Assembly: GCA_002914805.1 (NCBI GenBank)
Contig: JXTB01000048.1
Coordinates: 408,254-472,253, forward strand
Length of the DNA: 64,000 nucleotides
DNA from: Parasponia andersonii
Lineage: Eukaryota; Streptophyta; Magnoliopsida; Rosales; Cannabaceae
Reading direction: 5' to 3'
Part shown: positions 34,441 to 49,463 of the stretch, one piece after another
How positions within the stretch are numbered: position 1 is the first letter of the stretch
How the letters are laid out: every line of letters starts with the position of its first letter
Notes under the pieces: model-generated
What the model saw: the letters and a program-made list of their open reading frames with translations, nothing else
Databases searched by the model: none
What the model was told of the DNA's origin: nothing
Program-made: the position numbers and the translations under genes

Positions 34441-36826
34441 TCTTTGATAGGATTCAAGAATTATTAACCATGTTTGCATGTTTGTTGCAAAGGGTTCTAG
34501 AAAACTAAGAGGTTTAGTAAAAGTAAGTTCACTAAGAGTAGGGATTACAATGACTATAGTATATGTACATAAAATGAGAAATATTTAAATTCATATTAGA
34601 TGGATTTATGAATTAGAACATTAAAAAAGTTGTCAAGCATTTGAGAAAGATTTGATTTTTGTTTCATATTTGATGAAACGATATTATTTTGTTTGTCTTA
34701 ATGACAAAGTTTCTATGAGAAAGAATAATATTCTTAATTATACTAAATGATATTTTTTTATTAACCTATATTATTCTCATTGTATGATACTAATAATGAT
34801 GAGATTGAATATAATAAATCTAATTGTAAGAAAGTGAGTAAGTACTAAGAATAAAACATATTTGTATTTCGATCATATTAACTTAAATATGATCCAAAGA
34901 TTAGTTATAGATAGACATCTAAACTTATTAGAGGCCAAACCATTACCAATATGAGAATTCTATTAAGAAGGTAAAATGACTAAAAAGTCTTTTGTTAGAA
35001 AAGACTTAAGAGTGGAAGAATGTTTAAAAATAGTACATTCCGTTAACTATGGGCCCCTGAGCAATCAAGCTTAATGAGGTTTTGAATATATCATTATGAA
35101 TAATTATTCAAAATTTTGTTATGTTTACCTAATGTTACTGTGAATTGAATTCTTTTGAAAAGTTCAAAAAATGAAAGCGGAAGCCAAAAGGCAATTAGGA
35201 AAAACATAAGCACCTATCAATTAGATCGATGCATTGAATATTTTTATAGACAATTCTTAGAAATATCTCACAGACAATGAAAACTTTTGGCTATAATTAA
35301 GTTATTGTTCAATTTCTTATTATTACAAAATATTTTGGGATATGTCTCGAAGACGGTGATATGCCTACTTACAGAGTTCTATCTAAGTCAATACCTAAGA
35401 TACCATTTTAAAATATAAAAGAACATAAAGCTAGTTTATATCATATCCATATTTGTAGTTGTCTAGTATACGTGCTAAAATAGAAAATAACTAAGTTGGA
35501 ATAATAATCTGAATTGTATTTATTTATAGTAAACTCAAAAGAAATAGATGGGTATTACTTCTATAGTACTGAAGCAAGAAAATATTTGTTAGAATAAATG
35601 TCTCTTACTTGGAAGAAAACTATATGAAGTATTTGACCCAAAAGTAAGTTATTTCCTGAAGAACTAACTGATGACTTCATCAGCCTATCTATAAAAGATA
35701 AAATAAAGTAAGTACTTAGGAATAATAAATAACTAAAAGATCAACATGTATTAGATCCTCATTGTAGTAAGAGAATTATGAGACAATTTGGTAGATATTT
35801 GGAAATAGAAAAGTTTAATAACCTAAAATCTGGTTACTTTATCTATAAAAAGGTAATAGATAATGTTGGTATAGGTCTCTGGCAAAAGGTAATAGAATCT
35901 ATATTAAAATCTATGTACTCTAATAAAATCAGGGATCTTAAAGATCCACTTAGAAGGGTAAAACTTCTTAGGTATAAATTAGTCTAAAAGAGACAAAGAT
36001 GAATAGATGGGGAAGTAAAGACTTTCAAGGTAAATTAGTTGCAAAAGAATTATATACAGAAAGAATGTCTATTATGTTTCTGTATGATTAAGTCTATTAA
36101 TATACTCTTTTTCATAGTTGTATCTCTTGATAATGAGATATAATAAATAGACGTCAAGATAACTTTCCTGAATAGTAATTTTAACGGTTGTATCTAAAAA
36201 GTACAGTAAGAGGGATTCATTAAAAAAACTAAGAAAATAAAGTTCGTGAAACCTTAGAGATCTAATTTACAGACTTAAAAATTTGTCTATAATTTATCGA
36301 TTTGATCGATACATAGACGAATCTTGTATCTATAAAGGATTTAGGACAACAAACTGATTTTTTTCCGGTTTATACATATCGATAATATACTAATCTTTGG
36401 AAATTATATAGGATAAGAATCATCAATAAGAATTTAGTTAGTGCAATAATATGATATTTATTATCTTTTGGGATTGTAAACTGTTATTAATCTAATCCAA
36501 AACCTAAATATAGAGATATAGTCAAGTATATTCTTAAGTATCTTCAGAGAAATAGGAACTATATACTTATCTATTTTGGAGAAAGATCTGACTTTTGTAA
36601 GATATATTAATTCGGATGCTTAATATGAAAATACACTCCAGAGGATCAATCTTTGGTTATGTGTCAACCTTAGTAAAGAAATATTATAATGAGTAAGATA
36701 ACCATTGCAGAAAACTTTGCCGATTCATTTACCAAATCTTTGGCAATCAAAGTATTTGAGAATCACCTAGAAAGAATAGGATTGCGTGATATATACTACA
36801 TATGCTTTAAAAGGTAAGTGGGAGAT

Positions 36827-38464
36827 TGTTGGGAATATACTCTAGAAAGTAGTTTCTTTGTTTGACATTTTAAACAATATATTGGATTTAAGTGTTATTT
36901 ATTTGTTGTTAATAAATTCCATATTATGTCCCAATTATATACATGTGATGTTTATGTTTTCTATTATGTAAACGTTTAAAAGTTTCCATGACTAATAATG
37001 AGTAATAAATAATTATTCGTGTGAAGAGTTCACATGTAGGAGACTAAATTCTTTATTTCATTATGTTTAAATAAAAAGTTCATATTCTGCAAATGAAGAT
37101 GGAATACTTTATTTTGCCATAAATTGTAGTGTTCTCTATTTCAACAAGATTGATAAAGTCTCCAATCATCGAATTATTTGACTTCAGATAGAAATACTAA
37201 TATATTATAAGAAAGTTATAAGTGCATTGAACTGGATCAAGTGGAAATAGAATTTGAGGTTAAGTATTGTAACTCAATATTCTATCTTTCACTAATCTAA
37301 CACTATTGTAAGATTATCTTAATCCTAGTGATAGTCAGACTTACTTTTATGAGTTTTATCTTTTTGACTTATTAAAGAACTAGTCTTGTTCTATGGTTCG
37401 AACTTCAGTATCTTAGAAGATAAGATTTGTGAATTGACGAGAACACCTTTCATGATTTAGACACTATGCATGTAATGTCACTTTAAGTTTTTTTTTAAGG
37501 ATTTGAATAATAAAAACTAGGTTTCAGGTATTCACTCTGTGAATTTGACTGTGTTTGTATGGATAATTATAAACACCGTAGTCAATTATTATCTATTAGA
37601 TGAAAAATAGTAACTCAAAAGTAAATATGTACTAGAAGGATAATACGATAATTTTATCTTATAAGTACGACATTGCATCAGGGGTATATCTGCAGTTATA
37701 GTATATACTAAATGGATCAAGTTAATTAAAGTGTTAATTAGCTTCACAAAAAATATATGACATTTAGTCTAAGAGTGTAATATTAGGCCTATAGTGGAGT
37801 GCCCTAATATTAGTAGACAAGACTCAACTATAATTAAGAGTTAAATATGATTATGAGTAGTTAGCTCATTGGAGCTTAGACTATTTAGATCTATAAGGTC
37901 TCATGTCTAGCTCACATATAACCTAATTCTAATTGAATGATTAATTGAGCCTAGTAAGCCCACTAGAGTTTATACATCTCTAATACTTAAGAGAAAAGTT
38001 ATCATAAGTCTCTGTAAGGAAGTTACATGCCTACTACAGGCACATTAACTGTACTTAATGTGAAACATAAAGAAAAAGAGAGAGCGAGTTACCGTGGAAG
38101 AAGTCGCATGTTCATTCATGGTTGCTGAGGGAAAGATACCCATGGTTATAGACATGTAGTTAAGGAGAAGGAAGAGCGTTTTTCAAATTGTTCGCTCATC
38201 TCTTGTTGGGAATCAAGAAAGTGTCCATATACTAGATCATTCAATAGGTTCTAGAGAATAGACGAGAAGACTCAATAGTTATGAAGCATTTTCAGGTTTT
38301 ATCTAAACTAAGATCTATAAATTGATTTATGTTAGATCAACAATCCTACGCTTTATTTTGTAAAGTTTCAAGAAAAATTTTAAAATACCAATTCCTTTGT
38401 ATTCTAGATTTGTTTACAAAACTGTGGAAATCATTTTTTGAAATCATTTTTCTGAATTTCAACA
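36827..38464 (+). repeat. 3' LTR of the nested Copia
   Basis: It begins TGTTGGGAATATACTC and ends TTCTGAATTTCAACA. At 1,638 bp it is long for Copia. The first half aligns with 29,825-30,640. Confidence 0.75.
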
Positions 38465-41400
38465 CAACCAACTCCCATGTTTTATTAGACGATAGTGAAT
38501 CCATCTCATCTTTTATGGCTAACTCTCATTTGATTGACTCATCTTTTTGCAAAGCTTCTTCATAAGTCTTTTGCCATCCTTTATCAGTTAATAGAATGTA
38601 ATGTGGTACATGGAAATATTTTTCTAGCGGTCGAATGGTTCTGGAGAATCTCCTGAGTTTAATTACAGAATTTTATGGATCTAGCTTTGGAGCTATAATT
38701 TCTTGATTTTCTTTGGCGTTATTCTTCACACCATCTATTGGGATATTGTTTAATGAAATTTCATTTATCTTCTTAACTTCAAGACATACACCATTAGCTT
38801 TGGTGCCTAATCTGTCCTTGTAGAACATATATATATTGAAGATAACATCTTTGCTCGTGATGATCTTCCAACTTTGGTTATCCTAGAAACGATAACCAAA
38901 CTCATCGTTGCCATAACCAACAAAGTAGCACTTCTTGGATTTTGGATCAAACTTATTTCGACTAGCAGGGTCGATGTGAATATAGAATAAATAACCGAAA
39001 ACTTTCAAGAATGAAACTTTTACCTCTTTGCCACGTATTTTGAAATCAAGGGGTGTTGAGGGTCCTCTATTGATCAGAAATGCTACAGTAATAACTGCTT
39101 CAGTTCAGAACATTTTTGGCAATCCAACATGTAACCTCATGCTCCTAGCACGTTTATTTAAGGTCCTATTCATCCTCACAACTATACTATTCTGTTGTAG
39201 TTTTCTAGGAATAGTTTTTTTCATCTTGATCCCATTGAGTGTATGATATCTATTGAATGCATCATCTTCTTATTCTATTCTATTATCAGACTGCAAACAC
39301 TTTACTTTCAAATTGGTCTCATTTTTCATGATGGCTCTCCACTTCTTAAAGATATTGTAGACATTAGATTTATTTTTTGAAAAATAAATCCATATCTTTC
39401 TGCTCGAATCGTCAATGAAAGTGACATAATATCTTGAGCATCCAAGGGATGTTACAGGGAATGGTTTCCACACGTCTATATGGACCAGCTCTAACTTTGC
39501 TGTACGTGATTCTCTTCTACCTTTTGAAAAGTTTACCATTTTCTGTTTGCTAGAGATAAAACTTTCACAGAGATTATACTCAACTGACTTTAAGTTCGAT
39601 AGCTTTCCTTTTGACAACATCACCTTCATTCCCTTCTCGTTTATATGCCAAGTCTATAGTGCCATAGACTTGAATTAACACCGGCATCTATAGTTATTAG
39701 TGTATCACTACAACTAGAAGTCATATAAAGAGTCTCAGTTTTGTTATCTCAAGTAGCAACCATAGCTCCTTTACTGACCTTTCAGGAGCCATTAGACAAG
39801 ATCACATTGTATCTATCATCATCAAGCTGTCTCATCGAGATAAAATTCCTCATCAATCTTGGTACATATAATATCAAGTTTGTTACTTAGTCTAAAATTT
39901 AACTATGTTTATTTAAATTATTGAATCACATAAATTAAATATTTATACACTAGCGAATTTTGTGGAGATGGTTGTAGTGGAATACATACATGAAAACCAA
40001 GTTTAACCACATGGGCCTAATAAAAAGAAAAAAAATAAGCATTTCCAAATTCAAGCATATAATTATTGTTTAATGTATTGAGTGTTTAATTAATTAATTT
40101 TAATATTAACATCTTAATATGTTAAATTAATAAGTAATATTGATTTTCTTTTTCAAATATATGATAATAGAATAGTTAGTATATATTTGTATATTTAAGT
40201 GTGATTAGATATATAATATGGCATATATGATTACTACCATTATTAATATAGTATGGACTTAATTAATTATGTTTGCTATTGAGCTCTAAATTTGGCCAAA
40301 TAGGAGAATCCAAATTGAAGTTGTTAATGTGGCTTGTTTGTATTTAGACTCTAAATGCTTTAACCCAATAATCACTTATCTTGATACAAGAAAGCTTAAA
40401 TTAAAATTTCTAATAATTCTAGCCTAAATTATATATTAAGTATTACATGTTATATATATATATATATTTGATTTAATAAAGTAACTTAAAAAAAAAAGAG
40501 AAAAGAAACAAGGAAAAAGAAAAGAATAATTGACAACTTTTGCTAAGTTAGCAATAAATTATATTAGGACCATTTTTATCATTTGTATACTATTACTTTG
40601 TTAATGGTGGAGTTGGCAAAATATATTATGAGTTTACATCCTACTAGCTATTAAAGTACAAGAAATTAATTAATAATATTAGAAAATAAAATAAATTTTA
40701 AAAAGTGTAAAGTTGGATTAGTTTAATACATTAACTATTTGAAAGGTGCATTCATTATATTGATTAAATAGAAACTAAATGTAAACATGATGTTGTCTAC
40801 ATATTATATATCCACATGTTGTTATTAAATATTGTACTATTTTTATAAGCGGAAGAGCATAATGGAAATTAATTAATTTCATGATCAAAAGATAACAAAT
40901 TAAAAAAAAGAATAAAGTTTAAGTAAGTGGTGTAATTATTATTAACTTTAAATATATATATTAAGTATATTTTATATTTATAATAAGGTTATAAATACAA
41001 CACTATCTTGTAACTATAATCTAATTTCCTCCTATATTTCTCTCTACCTCTCTTTCTCTCATAATTGGGATAGTCTATAAAGATTTCCAGAAGTTCTCTA
41101 AAGTTTTATTCAAGATTCAAGAAAAAGATAATTTTTAGAACTTTTAGCCTTTCAACATTAGTATATTTTATTACACTTAGATTCAAATTCAATCTACAAT
41201 ATTTGAAGTTAAAATTTTGTTAAGGTCTGAAATTTTATTAGAAGTCTTTCTATATATCTATTTAATTTCTGGAACGTTTTACATTTATATCTTACTTCTA
41301 TGATTTTATAGAATTTTTTTATACGTGTTGGTTGTTACCTAAGAAAAGCTGAAAAATAAATTTTATCAAGTTTGTTCTATAATTTTATAAGGTAAATATT

Positions 41401-42456
41401 TTTAATTTAAGTTGAAAATTTTAAAAATATATTCATATATATGTTAACTCATATTCTGGAAAGTTTTGTGATGTCATAGTTTTATTTCTAATCATTACTA
41501 AATTTTCTTTATATATTGCCTTTGTAACAAATAAATCTGATATTTTTGTTTATCTAAGATAATATTGTTAAAATCTTACTCTATAGATTTTATTTAGATT
41601 GAAAATTTTATTAGACACTAATATATATATATATATATATGTGTGTATGTATGTGTGTATGTGTCATAAGAGACTCAAAGTATTTTTAGAATTTTTGAAA
41701 ATATTTATAATTAATTATTATTTTTCAAAATAGCATATGGTTTTGTAAGTTAGATGCTGTCATGAATTTTAAGATATAACTTTAAGAATTATATGTACTA
41801 TGTAATAGTATAATTTTGAATCCCTAATTTTTGTCTATATGTAAAATTGTGTTAGAGATGTTCTCATAAAATATCAAGATTTTTGGATATATAGAAATAA
41901 TTTTATAAAATTCAAGAATGATTTGGTGCTTTAATATTTTTTATCAAATTTTAATTTATAGATTAGAAATTAGTAAAAGTATGCAAAACTTATTAAATTT
42001 TTTTTTTAAATAATTTTCTATAACTTTATTTTTATGTTACAATATTATCTGTAAAGTTTCAAAATAAATAGAGTTTTGTACTAGAATCTAAAATTCTTTT
42101 AAGTATACATTACTTGTTGAAATTTTTACAGTTTTTAGTTATATATGTTATGAAACATGATTTTATAGTTGTATGATATGCGTTTTTTTTTAAGACATAT
42201 AAATATATTTCTAGTAGCATGTATTAATATGTGTAATGAATATTGTTGCATGAATATTAATAAAAAAGGATAAAAAAAAGCACGTGGTTACAATAAGGTC
42301 GAGTGTGTGGAATTTCACTACAAACACAAATAAAATTTTGTATCCTATCACTTATGATAGATTTTGCATTACACTATGTTAAGTTCAAATATAAAAAGTT
42401 TATGAAATGAATATATTTATAAACAAGATGTTTCAAAAAAAGGGATACATAGTTAT

Positions 42457-44638
42457 TGTCACGACCCAAAACTCGGGCTAGTGGTAGAAATGGAATTTCA
42501 CAAAGGTGAGAAATTCCTTGATTTATTTGAAAAGTGTCAAAAGTTCTAGTTTTTATAAAAATGGTCCATTTAAACAAAATAATCGGAATTTCATCCTGTG
42601 AACCACTCCTACAGTTCGTATACACCATTAAACATAGACTGAATAATAATTAAACATCACGAAGTCATATAAAAGTCCAAGCATTACCATCATCCACAAC
42701 AAAAGTCAAATATTAGAATGACATACATAAGTTCGCAGACAAAATAGAAAGCAGTAATCTTGGTTAAATGCTAATACAAACCCCAAATAGTTCAAAGACT
42801 ACAACAACAAACTCCTAGCATTACCAAGAGAGGAACTGCAATCAAGATGACCTCTTACTTCACTTGATCACCAAGATCGCACTAGACACCACCTGAAGAA
42901 GAAGGTAGGGGGTGAGCATAAAATGCCCACTAGGAAAAATAATTACCTCGATCGAAAATATTTTAGTGATGGAGAATTCCTGCATAGTTAGTTTAGTCCA
43001 AAATATACATATATATATAATCCAAACCAGAAATCCATATATATATAAAAAGTAGTGTAATCAAAACCATTCAATCCATATGCACATGACACAAATCAAC
43101 CCATACCCATGAGCTCTCATCCTCTCATCTGTGGAAACCCAGGATGATGGCACTAAGTATGCCGAATAGCTTGCCTGATACCTAAGCCCATACCTGGAGG
43201 GGACACCCGTGTGTCACCTACCAAACCCGGATGGGCAACCAAATTGCCTATGCTTGCCAAATAGGGAGGTAATCATAAGTAACAAAACCCCCTGTGAGTT
43301 TACGAACTTTTACCGACGGTGGGGTATGAAGTACCACATTGTAACCCACAATGCTAACATGGTGCTTATGTATGATCCTATGACACGTGCAATACAGAAC
43401 TGAAGTGTGAAAATAATCGTGCTCTGGTTTTTCAGTAAAATCAGCATACTAGATTTTTATAGAAAAACGGGCAGTATAACAGCCCTATTTTTAATATACC
43501 AAAAATAACCTGCACTCAAAAATTCCCAGAGCATTATAATATATATCTCATACAACCAATTCCCATCATAGATATTCGAGAAACCAAAAATCACATTTGT
43601 TCTCATATGTTGCAGAAAATAAGTTTTATTCGAAAACGATATAAAACACAGGTAATTAAATCCCTAGCTCGCTCGAATAGCAATGCCACACTATTGAATC
43701 CCCAAGGTGTCGTTGACGATCATCTGGAGGGTCGGGAACCAATTCTAAGCCCTTGATCGTCCTCTTACGAGAAACCAACTTCTCACCGAAGCTTCAATTC
43801 CATAAACAGACTTCTTCGCTGAATTCCTAGCACTCAAAATAGTTAGGTTAGACATATAACTTGTCCAATTCGAGTCTGGGCCCATACCGAGCCGGTGGCA
43901 TACAAAATGAGGCAAATCTCGACCGTCCAATCTCAATTTCCATGCAGATCACCAAACATATGTAATATATATATATATATATATCAAACTTCTCTATTTT
44001 CCGAGTACAATCCAAAAATGATAACAAAAACTCAATCCAACAGCCGAATCAAAAAGTCAAACTTAAACTCAAAATATCCAAAAATGACAACTTTCAATCT
44101 GGACAAAATGGGGTTGAGATATATATACTTTGATGATCCTTGAGACGAGACGAATCCAATAGGACCGGTTGGAGGTCAAATGGTGGTCGGAATCGTCGCC
44201 GGTGACGAAAAAACCGAAACGGTGACTTGGAGAATTTCCAGTGTTGCAGGTGACGGTGGCGGTTGGCAAGGGATGGCAGAGCCTCGACATAGTCTGGCGA
44301 GTCGACCATGGTCAGTGGCGCGGGCGGATGACGGCTGGAGCAGCTCCTGCGGTAGACCCTACTTCTTCCGACCGAGAGAGAGAGAGAGATCGGGGGAGAA
44401 GAGAGAGAAGAGAGAGAGAGAAAAGAAAATGATAGGGCACGTGGCCCTATCTTATAAGGTTGTGCAATTTTTCAAAAATTACACATAAGTCCCCAAATTT
44501 CAAATCTCTATCAATCTATTCCCCAAAAAATTGTAATTTAGTCCTTCTGTACAAAACTTTTACAATTTAATCCCATAATATTTTATCTGGAAAATTGGTA
44601 AATTGTCCAAATTAGCCTCCAAAATCTAAGTTTTTACA
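42457..44638 (-). repeat. 3' LTR of the Tekay-type element
   Basis: The plus strand starts TGTCACGACCC and ends TTTTTACA. It aligns end to end with 49,464-51,646. It includes a GA-rich tract near 44,380-44,430 and a TA run near 43,965-43,985. Confidence 0.93.
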
Positions 44639-44651
44639 TTCTCCCCTCCTT
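44639..44651 (-). other. Polypurine tract of the Tekay-type element
   Basis: On the minus strand AAGGAGGGGAGAA directly precedes the LTR start TGTAAAAAC, the position where plus-strand priming occurs in LTR elements. Confidence 0.85.
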
Positions 44652-47600
44652 AGAAGAATTTCGTCCCGAAATTCAAAGTACAAGTCAAGGTTTACATCAC
44701 AAGACCACGTCTGATTGAAAGTCAAACAATTTAGGGTACTTCTCGTACATCTCCGTCTCGAGTTCCCAAATAGCCTCATCTTCCTTGTGATGTTCCCAAA
44801 GCACCTTGACAAGTGGAATCTCTCTATTGCGAAGCATCTTCAACTCTCTAGCCAACAAGAGAACAGACTGCTCTTCATAGGACACATCTTCTTGGATCGA
44901 TACATGCACGTACTGAACAATATGAGATGGGTCCGACGTGTACTTCTTCAACATCGACACATGAAACACATTATGCAAGTGACCTAACTGTGCAGGCAGA
45001 TTTAAGCGATATGCCACTGGTTCAATTCTCTCAGTGATCTCAAAGGGACTAATATACCTTGGAGCAAGCTTACCCTTAACCCCAAATCTTGTCACACCTT
45101 GCCTTGGAGTCACTTTCAAGAATACGGAATCACCAGTATCGAACTCTACCTCACGCCTCTTCGGGTCAGCGTAACTCTTCTGGCGACTCTGAATCTCTTT
45201 GAGTCTCTCCTGGATACCCTTGATCTTCTCAGTAGTCTCTTCAATCAACTCAGGTCTAAGAGTAACACGCTCTTCGGGCTCCGCCCAACAAAAAGGCGAT
45301 CTATATGACCTTCCATACAACACTTCATATGGAGCCACACCCACACTGGTCTGGTAGCTGTTATTATAAGCAGATTCCACCAAAGGAAGATGATCATCCC
45401 AGTTCCCACCAAAGTCCAGTATGCAACAACGTAGCATGTCCTCAAGAATCTAAATGGTCCTTTCAGACTGACCATCTGACTCAGGATGGTGAGCTGTACT
45501 GATATCCAACTACATACCCAACGCTTTCTGCAAGGCTCTTCAAAACTTAGAAGTGAACCTTGGATCTCTATCAGATACTATACTTGAAGGCACACTATGC
45601 AAGTGTATGATGTTCAACACATACAGTCTACTGAGCTTAGTAAGAGAGTAGTCCATCCGGATCGGTATAAAGTGAGCACTCTTCTTCAACCGATCGACTA
45701 CCACCCAAACTGCATCATTCTTCCTCAAGGTCTTTGGCAACGTGATCTTGTCCCACTTCCATTCCAGAATTGGCAACAGATGAAGTAATACAGCTAGCCT
45801 CTGGTGTTCAGCCTTGACTCGCTGACAAGTCAAACACTTAGCCACAAAAGTAGCTTCATCCTTCTTCATACCTTTCCACCAATACTGCAGCTTCAAGTCC
45901 CGGTACATCTTGGTACTACCTGAATGTACTGTGAACCTTAATTTGTGAGCCTCAGTTAGAATGGTTTCTCAAAGATTAGGGTTATCAGCTACAGCCAACT
46001 TCCCACTGAAAAGCAAAAACCCTTCTCTGTTAGTGTTCCAACCATCTAACTGCTCACCATTCTGAAATTGGTTCCAGATTGTCCTCAACTCCCTGTCTTG
46101 CCACTAACTCCGTTGGACAGTTTGGAGAAGAGATGATGCAATCACAATGTTGCTCAGGCAAGCAATCCCTTCATTCTCGAAGTACTGTAAGTTGTAGTCA
46201 CCAATCGCAACTGAGTTCCTCCAATCTTCAAACACAAGTGCAGCTAGTACACCATGAGCATTCATACTCAGTGCATCAGCTACAATATTGGTCTTAGTAG
46301 AATGATACTGTAGGTCGAAGTCATAATCCTCCATATACTCAACCCATCTTCGTTGTCTCAAGTTCAAATCCTTCTGAGTAAAGAGATACTTCAAACTCTT
46401 ATGATCAGAGAATATGTCGAACTTCACATTATACAAGTAATATCGCCAAATCTTCAAGGCAAATATCACTGGTGCAAGCGCCAGATCATGGGTCGGATAG
46501 TTCCTCTCATGTGGCTTCAACTGACGAGAAGCATAAGCCACAACTCGACCATTCTGCATCAAGACACATCCCAAACCCGTCGTCAAAGCATCAGTATACA
46601 CCACATAAGGCTCGTTACTGTCAGGAATAGTAAGAACAGGTGCGGTGGTTAAACTCTACTTCAACCTGACAAAAGCTTCTTCACTTTCGTGATCCCAAAC
46701 AAACTTAACATCCTTCCTAGTCAACTTTGTCAAAGGCAAAGCATTTTTCGAGAAATCTTCCACATAACGACGGTAATAGCCTGCCAATCCAAGGAAACTA
46801 TGTACCTCCGTCATATTTCTCGGTCTTTTCCATTCTAGAACAGCTTCGATCTTAGCAAGATCGACTGAAATACCTCCGTGAAAATTCACATGACCCAAGA
46901 ACTTCACTTCTGACATCCAAAAGTCACACTTCGATTTCTTGGCGTACAACTGATGATCTCTCAAGGTCTTGAGTATTATCCCCAGATGTTCAATATGCAC
47001 TTCTCGAGTCTTGGAATACACCAGGATGTCATGATAAACACAACCACAAAACGATCCAAAAACATTCTGAAAATCCGATTCATGAGATCCATAAATGTTG
47101 CAGGAACATTCGTCAAACCAAATAGCATCACCAGAAACTCAAAATGACCATATTAAGTTCTAAATGCTATCTTAGGTATGTCATCCTCTCTTATCTTCAA
47201 CTGATGATAACCAGATCTCAAATCAATCTTAAAGAAGAACCTTGAATCACCGAGTTGATCAAATAACTCATCTATCCTTGGCAAAGGATACTTCTTCTTC
47301 ACTGTCAACTGGTTCAACTTCCGGTAATCCACACAAAGTCTCAACGAACCATCAGCTTTCTTCGCAAACAAAACAGAAGCACCCCAAGGAGAAGTGCTAC
47401 TGTGAATAAAGCCCTTGGAAAGTAAATCGTCCAACTATTCTCTTAATTCTTCTATCTCAGTAGGTGCCATGTGATAGGTTAGAATAGAAACTGGCTGAGC
47501 TCCAGGAACTAGTTCAATACAGAATTCGACCTCTCTATCTGGTGGTAACCCCAGTAAGTCTTCAGAAAACACCTCTGAATACTCACACACCACTGGAATC

Positions 47601-49443
47601 CATAGGTCTTGAACGTCTATCTTTACCTCGCCATCCATAACAAACAAGTTTCCATAACACTCAAGTTTCTTTCTTCCACCCATGCACAGTTTCAGAATAG
47701 GACTAGGCTTTAACAGACTCATCCCAGCCTGATAGATAATAGGATATCTATCACTAGGAAAAAGAGTCACCCGCTTCGTACGACAATCCACAACCGCTCG
47801 ATATTTCGACAACCAATCCATACCGAGTATTACGTCGTATTGTCCCATCGGCAACATAATCAAATCAGCAAGAAGTTCCTATCACCAACCACAACTCGAC
47901 AAGACTTAACCACAACCCGACAAGACTTACACACACTAGACACATCAGCTACTTCTCCCAAAGGTGTACCCAACGTCAATACATAATCCAAATCAGAAAA
48001 TTCCAACCCCAATAGTTGAACAAATAATAAGGATATGAATGAATGGGATGCACCAGTATCAAACAAAACATGTGCCCAAGAGTGTGAAAGAAGGATCATA
48101 CCGTCAACAATACCTCAGCCGGTACGATCCTGAGTGTCGTCTGTCCCAGTAAAAGTGTAGGCTTGGCCAGTCACCTTCCCTTTCCCCTTGTTGCCTCTCC
48201 TCTGACCAAGACGGCTACTACTAGATCCTGGACCACTACTGCCGCATTCACGCCCACCCTGACTCCCTGAGGCTTGAGGAGTTTGAAAGTTCTGAGTAAA
48301 ATCCTGAGGGCGGTACTGATGTTGATAAGGCTGAGGGAAAGTAAAAGCCTGCGAAGCACCCTGTGACTGTTGCGGCCTTGCTTGAGTGTTCTGATAAGAA
48401 ACAGAACCGGTCTGGCTCCTCTGCAGTCCTCCTTGAGAAAGAGGAGATTTCTGCAGACGGTTGGGATACTTCTTCTTCCAATGACCCGGCTAGCCACAAA
48501 TAAAACATCCTTTATACGGATTGTCTCTGCCACCCCCTGAATAACCACTGCTATTCGAGCTCCCACTGTTCGGAGTACCCTGGGCTGACCACTGCCCCTG
48601 GTTCCTTCTGGTGGCTTTCCTGTCATTACCTCTCCGTTGGTTCCTCCTGGAATCCAATCCTACCTCGATGGCCTCTGCTCGATAGGCAGCCATTGCAATC
48701 TTAGGAAGAGTGCGGAAGGTCTGAGTACCAATCCTGTTGAAAATGTTCCGATTCAGACGACTCTTGAACTTAGTAACTCGGTACTTCTCGCTCGTACCCG
48801 GTCCAAGAGCAACACTTACCAACTCAGTGAACTCTATCACGTACTCATTCATCGTTCTATTACCTTGAATCAATGTCTCAAATCGATTCATAACTTTATC
48901 CTGTTGATCCTCATTGGTATACTGGGCCTTGACAATCTGTTCAAAGTCTTCCCAAGTCAGACCCACTATATCTTTCATCTGTTCCACTATCTCCCACCAA
49001 CGAATGGCACTCATCGTCAAACAGGTAACAGCAAACACAGCCCAAAACTCAACCGGAGTTCCAAAGGCTTGAAAGTGCCTCTCCATCTCATACAACCAAG
49101 CAATTGCCATGAGAGCTTCTGGTCTACCATCAAACTGCCCTGGATGGAGACACATGAACCGCTGGAGATGATCAGCCTGATCCAACTGTCGTTCCCTCGG
49201 AGCTGGAGGCTGATAGTCTGGATTGTTCATCTGGACGAATGCCTACTGCATTGCCTCAATCAGATGAGTGAAATTCGGATGAGGAGGTTCAGTACCCGGC
49301 TGGTGCCTTGGAACTCTTCTAGAAGGCATCGCTACAAGTTTGAAATAATATGCCAAACTGTTTGTGAGATAATGATGTATGCTTGTCATAAAAACAACTT
49401 CAATCTAGTTTAATAGTGATACGTCCGAGCTATTAAAATCAAA

Positions 49444-49455
49444 GCTCTGATACCA
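49444..49455 (-). other. Primer-binding site of the Tekay-type element
   Basis: On the minus strand TGGTATCAGAGC lies 8 bp inside the 5' LTR. It is complementary to the 3' end of plant initiator tRNA-Met, the usual primer of these elements. Confidence 0.92.
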
Positions 49456-49463
49456 AAAATTTC

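Larger units (their letters stand above)
29825..38464 (+). mobile_element. Nested Copia LTR retrotransposon fossil inside the outer Copia
   Basis: It starts TGTTAGGAATATG at 29,825 and ends TTTCAACA at 38,464. CAGCC (29,820-29,824) and CAACC (38,465-38,469) flank it, a 5-bp target duplication with one later change. A purine tract AAGGTAAGTGGGAGA precedes the 3' LTR, fixing the plus orientation. Degraded Copia parts follow in order: protease-like, integrase zinc-binding part (about 34,450-35,060), reverse transcriptase traces, and RNase H ending shortly before the 3' LTR. It is heavily broken and no long frame is left. By-eye difference between the LTR starts is about 15%, younger than its host element. 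It contains a further remnant at about 31,070-33,220. Confidence 0.8.

Noticed and set aside
44612-49413. Plus-strand ORFs across the Tekay-type element, up to 258 codons
   Set aside because: They are antisense shadows of the gag-pol region and carry no known domains.
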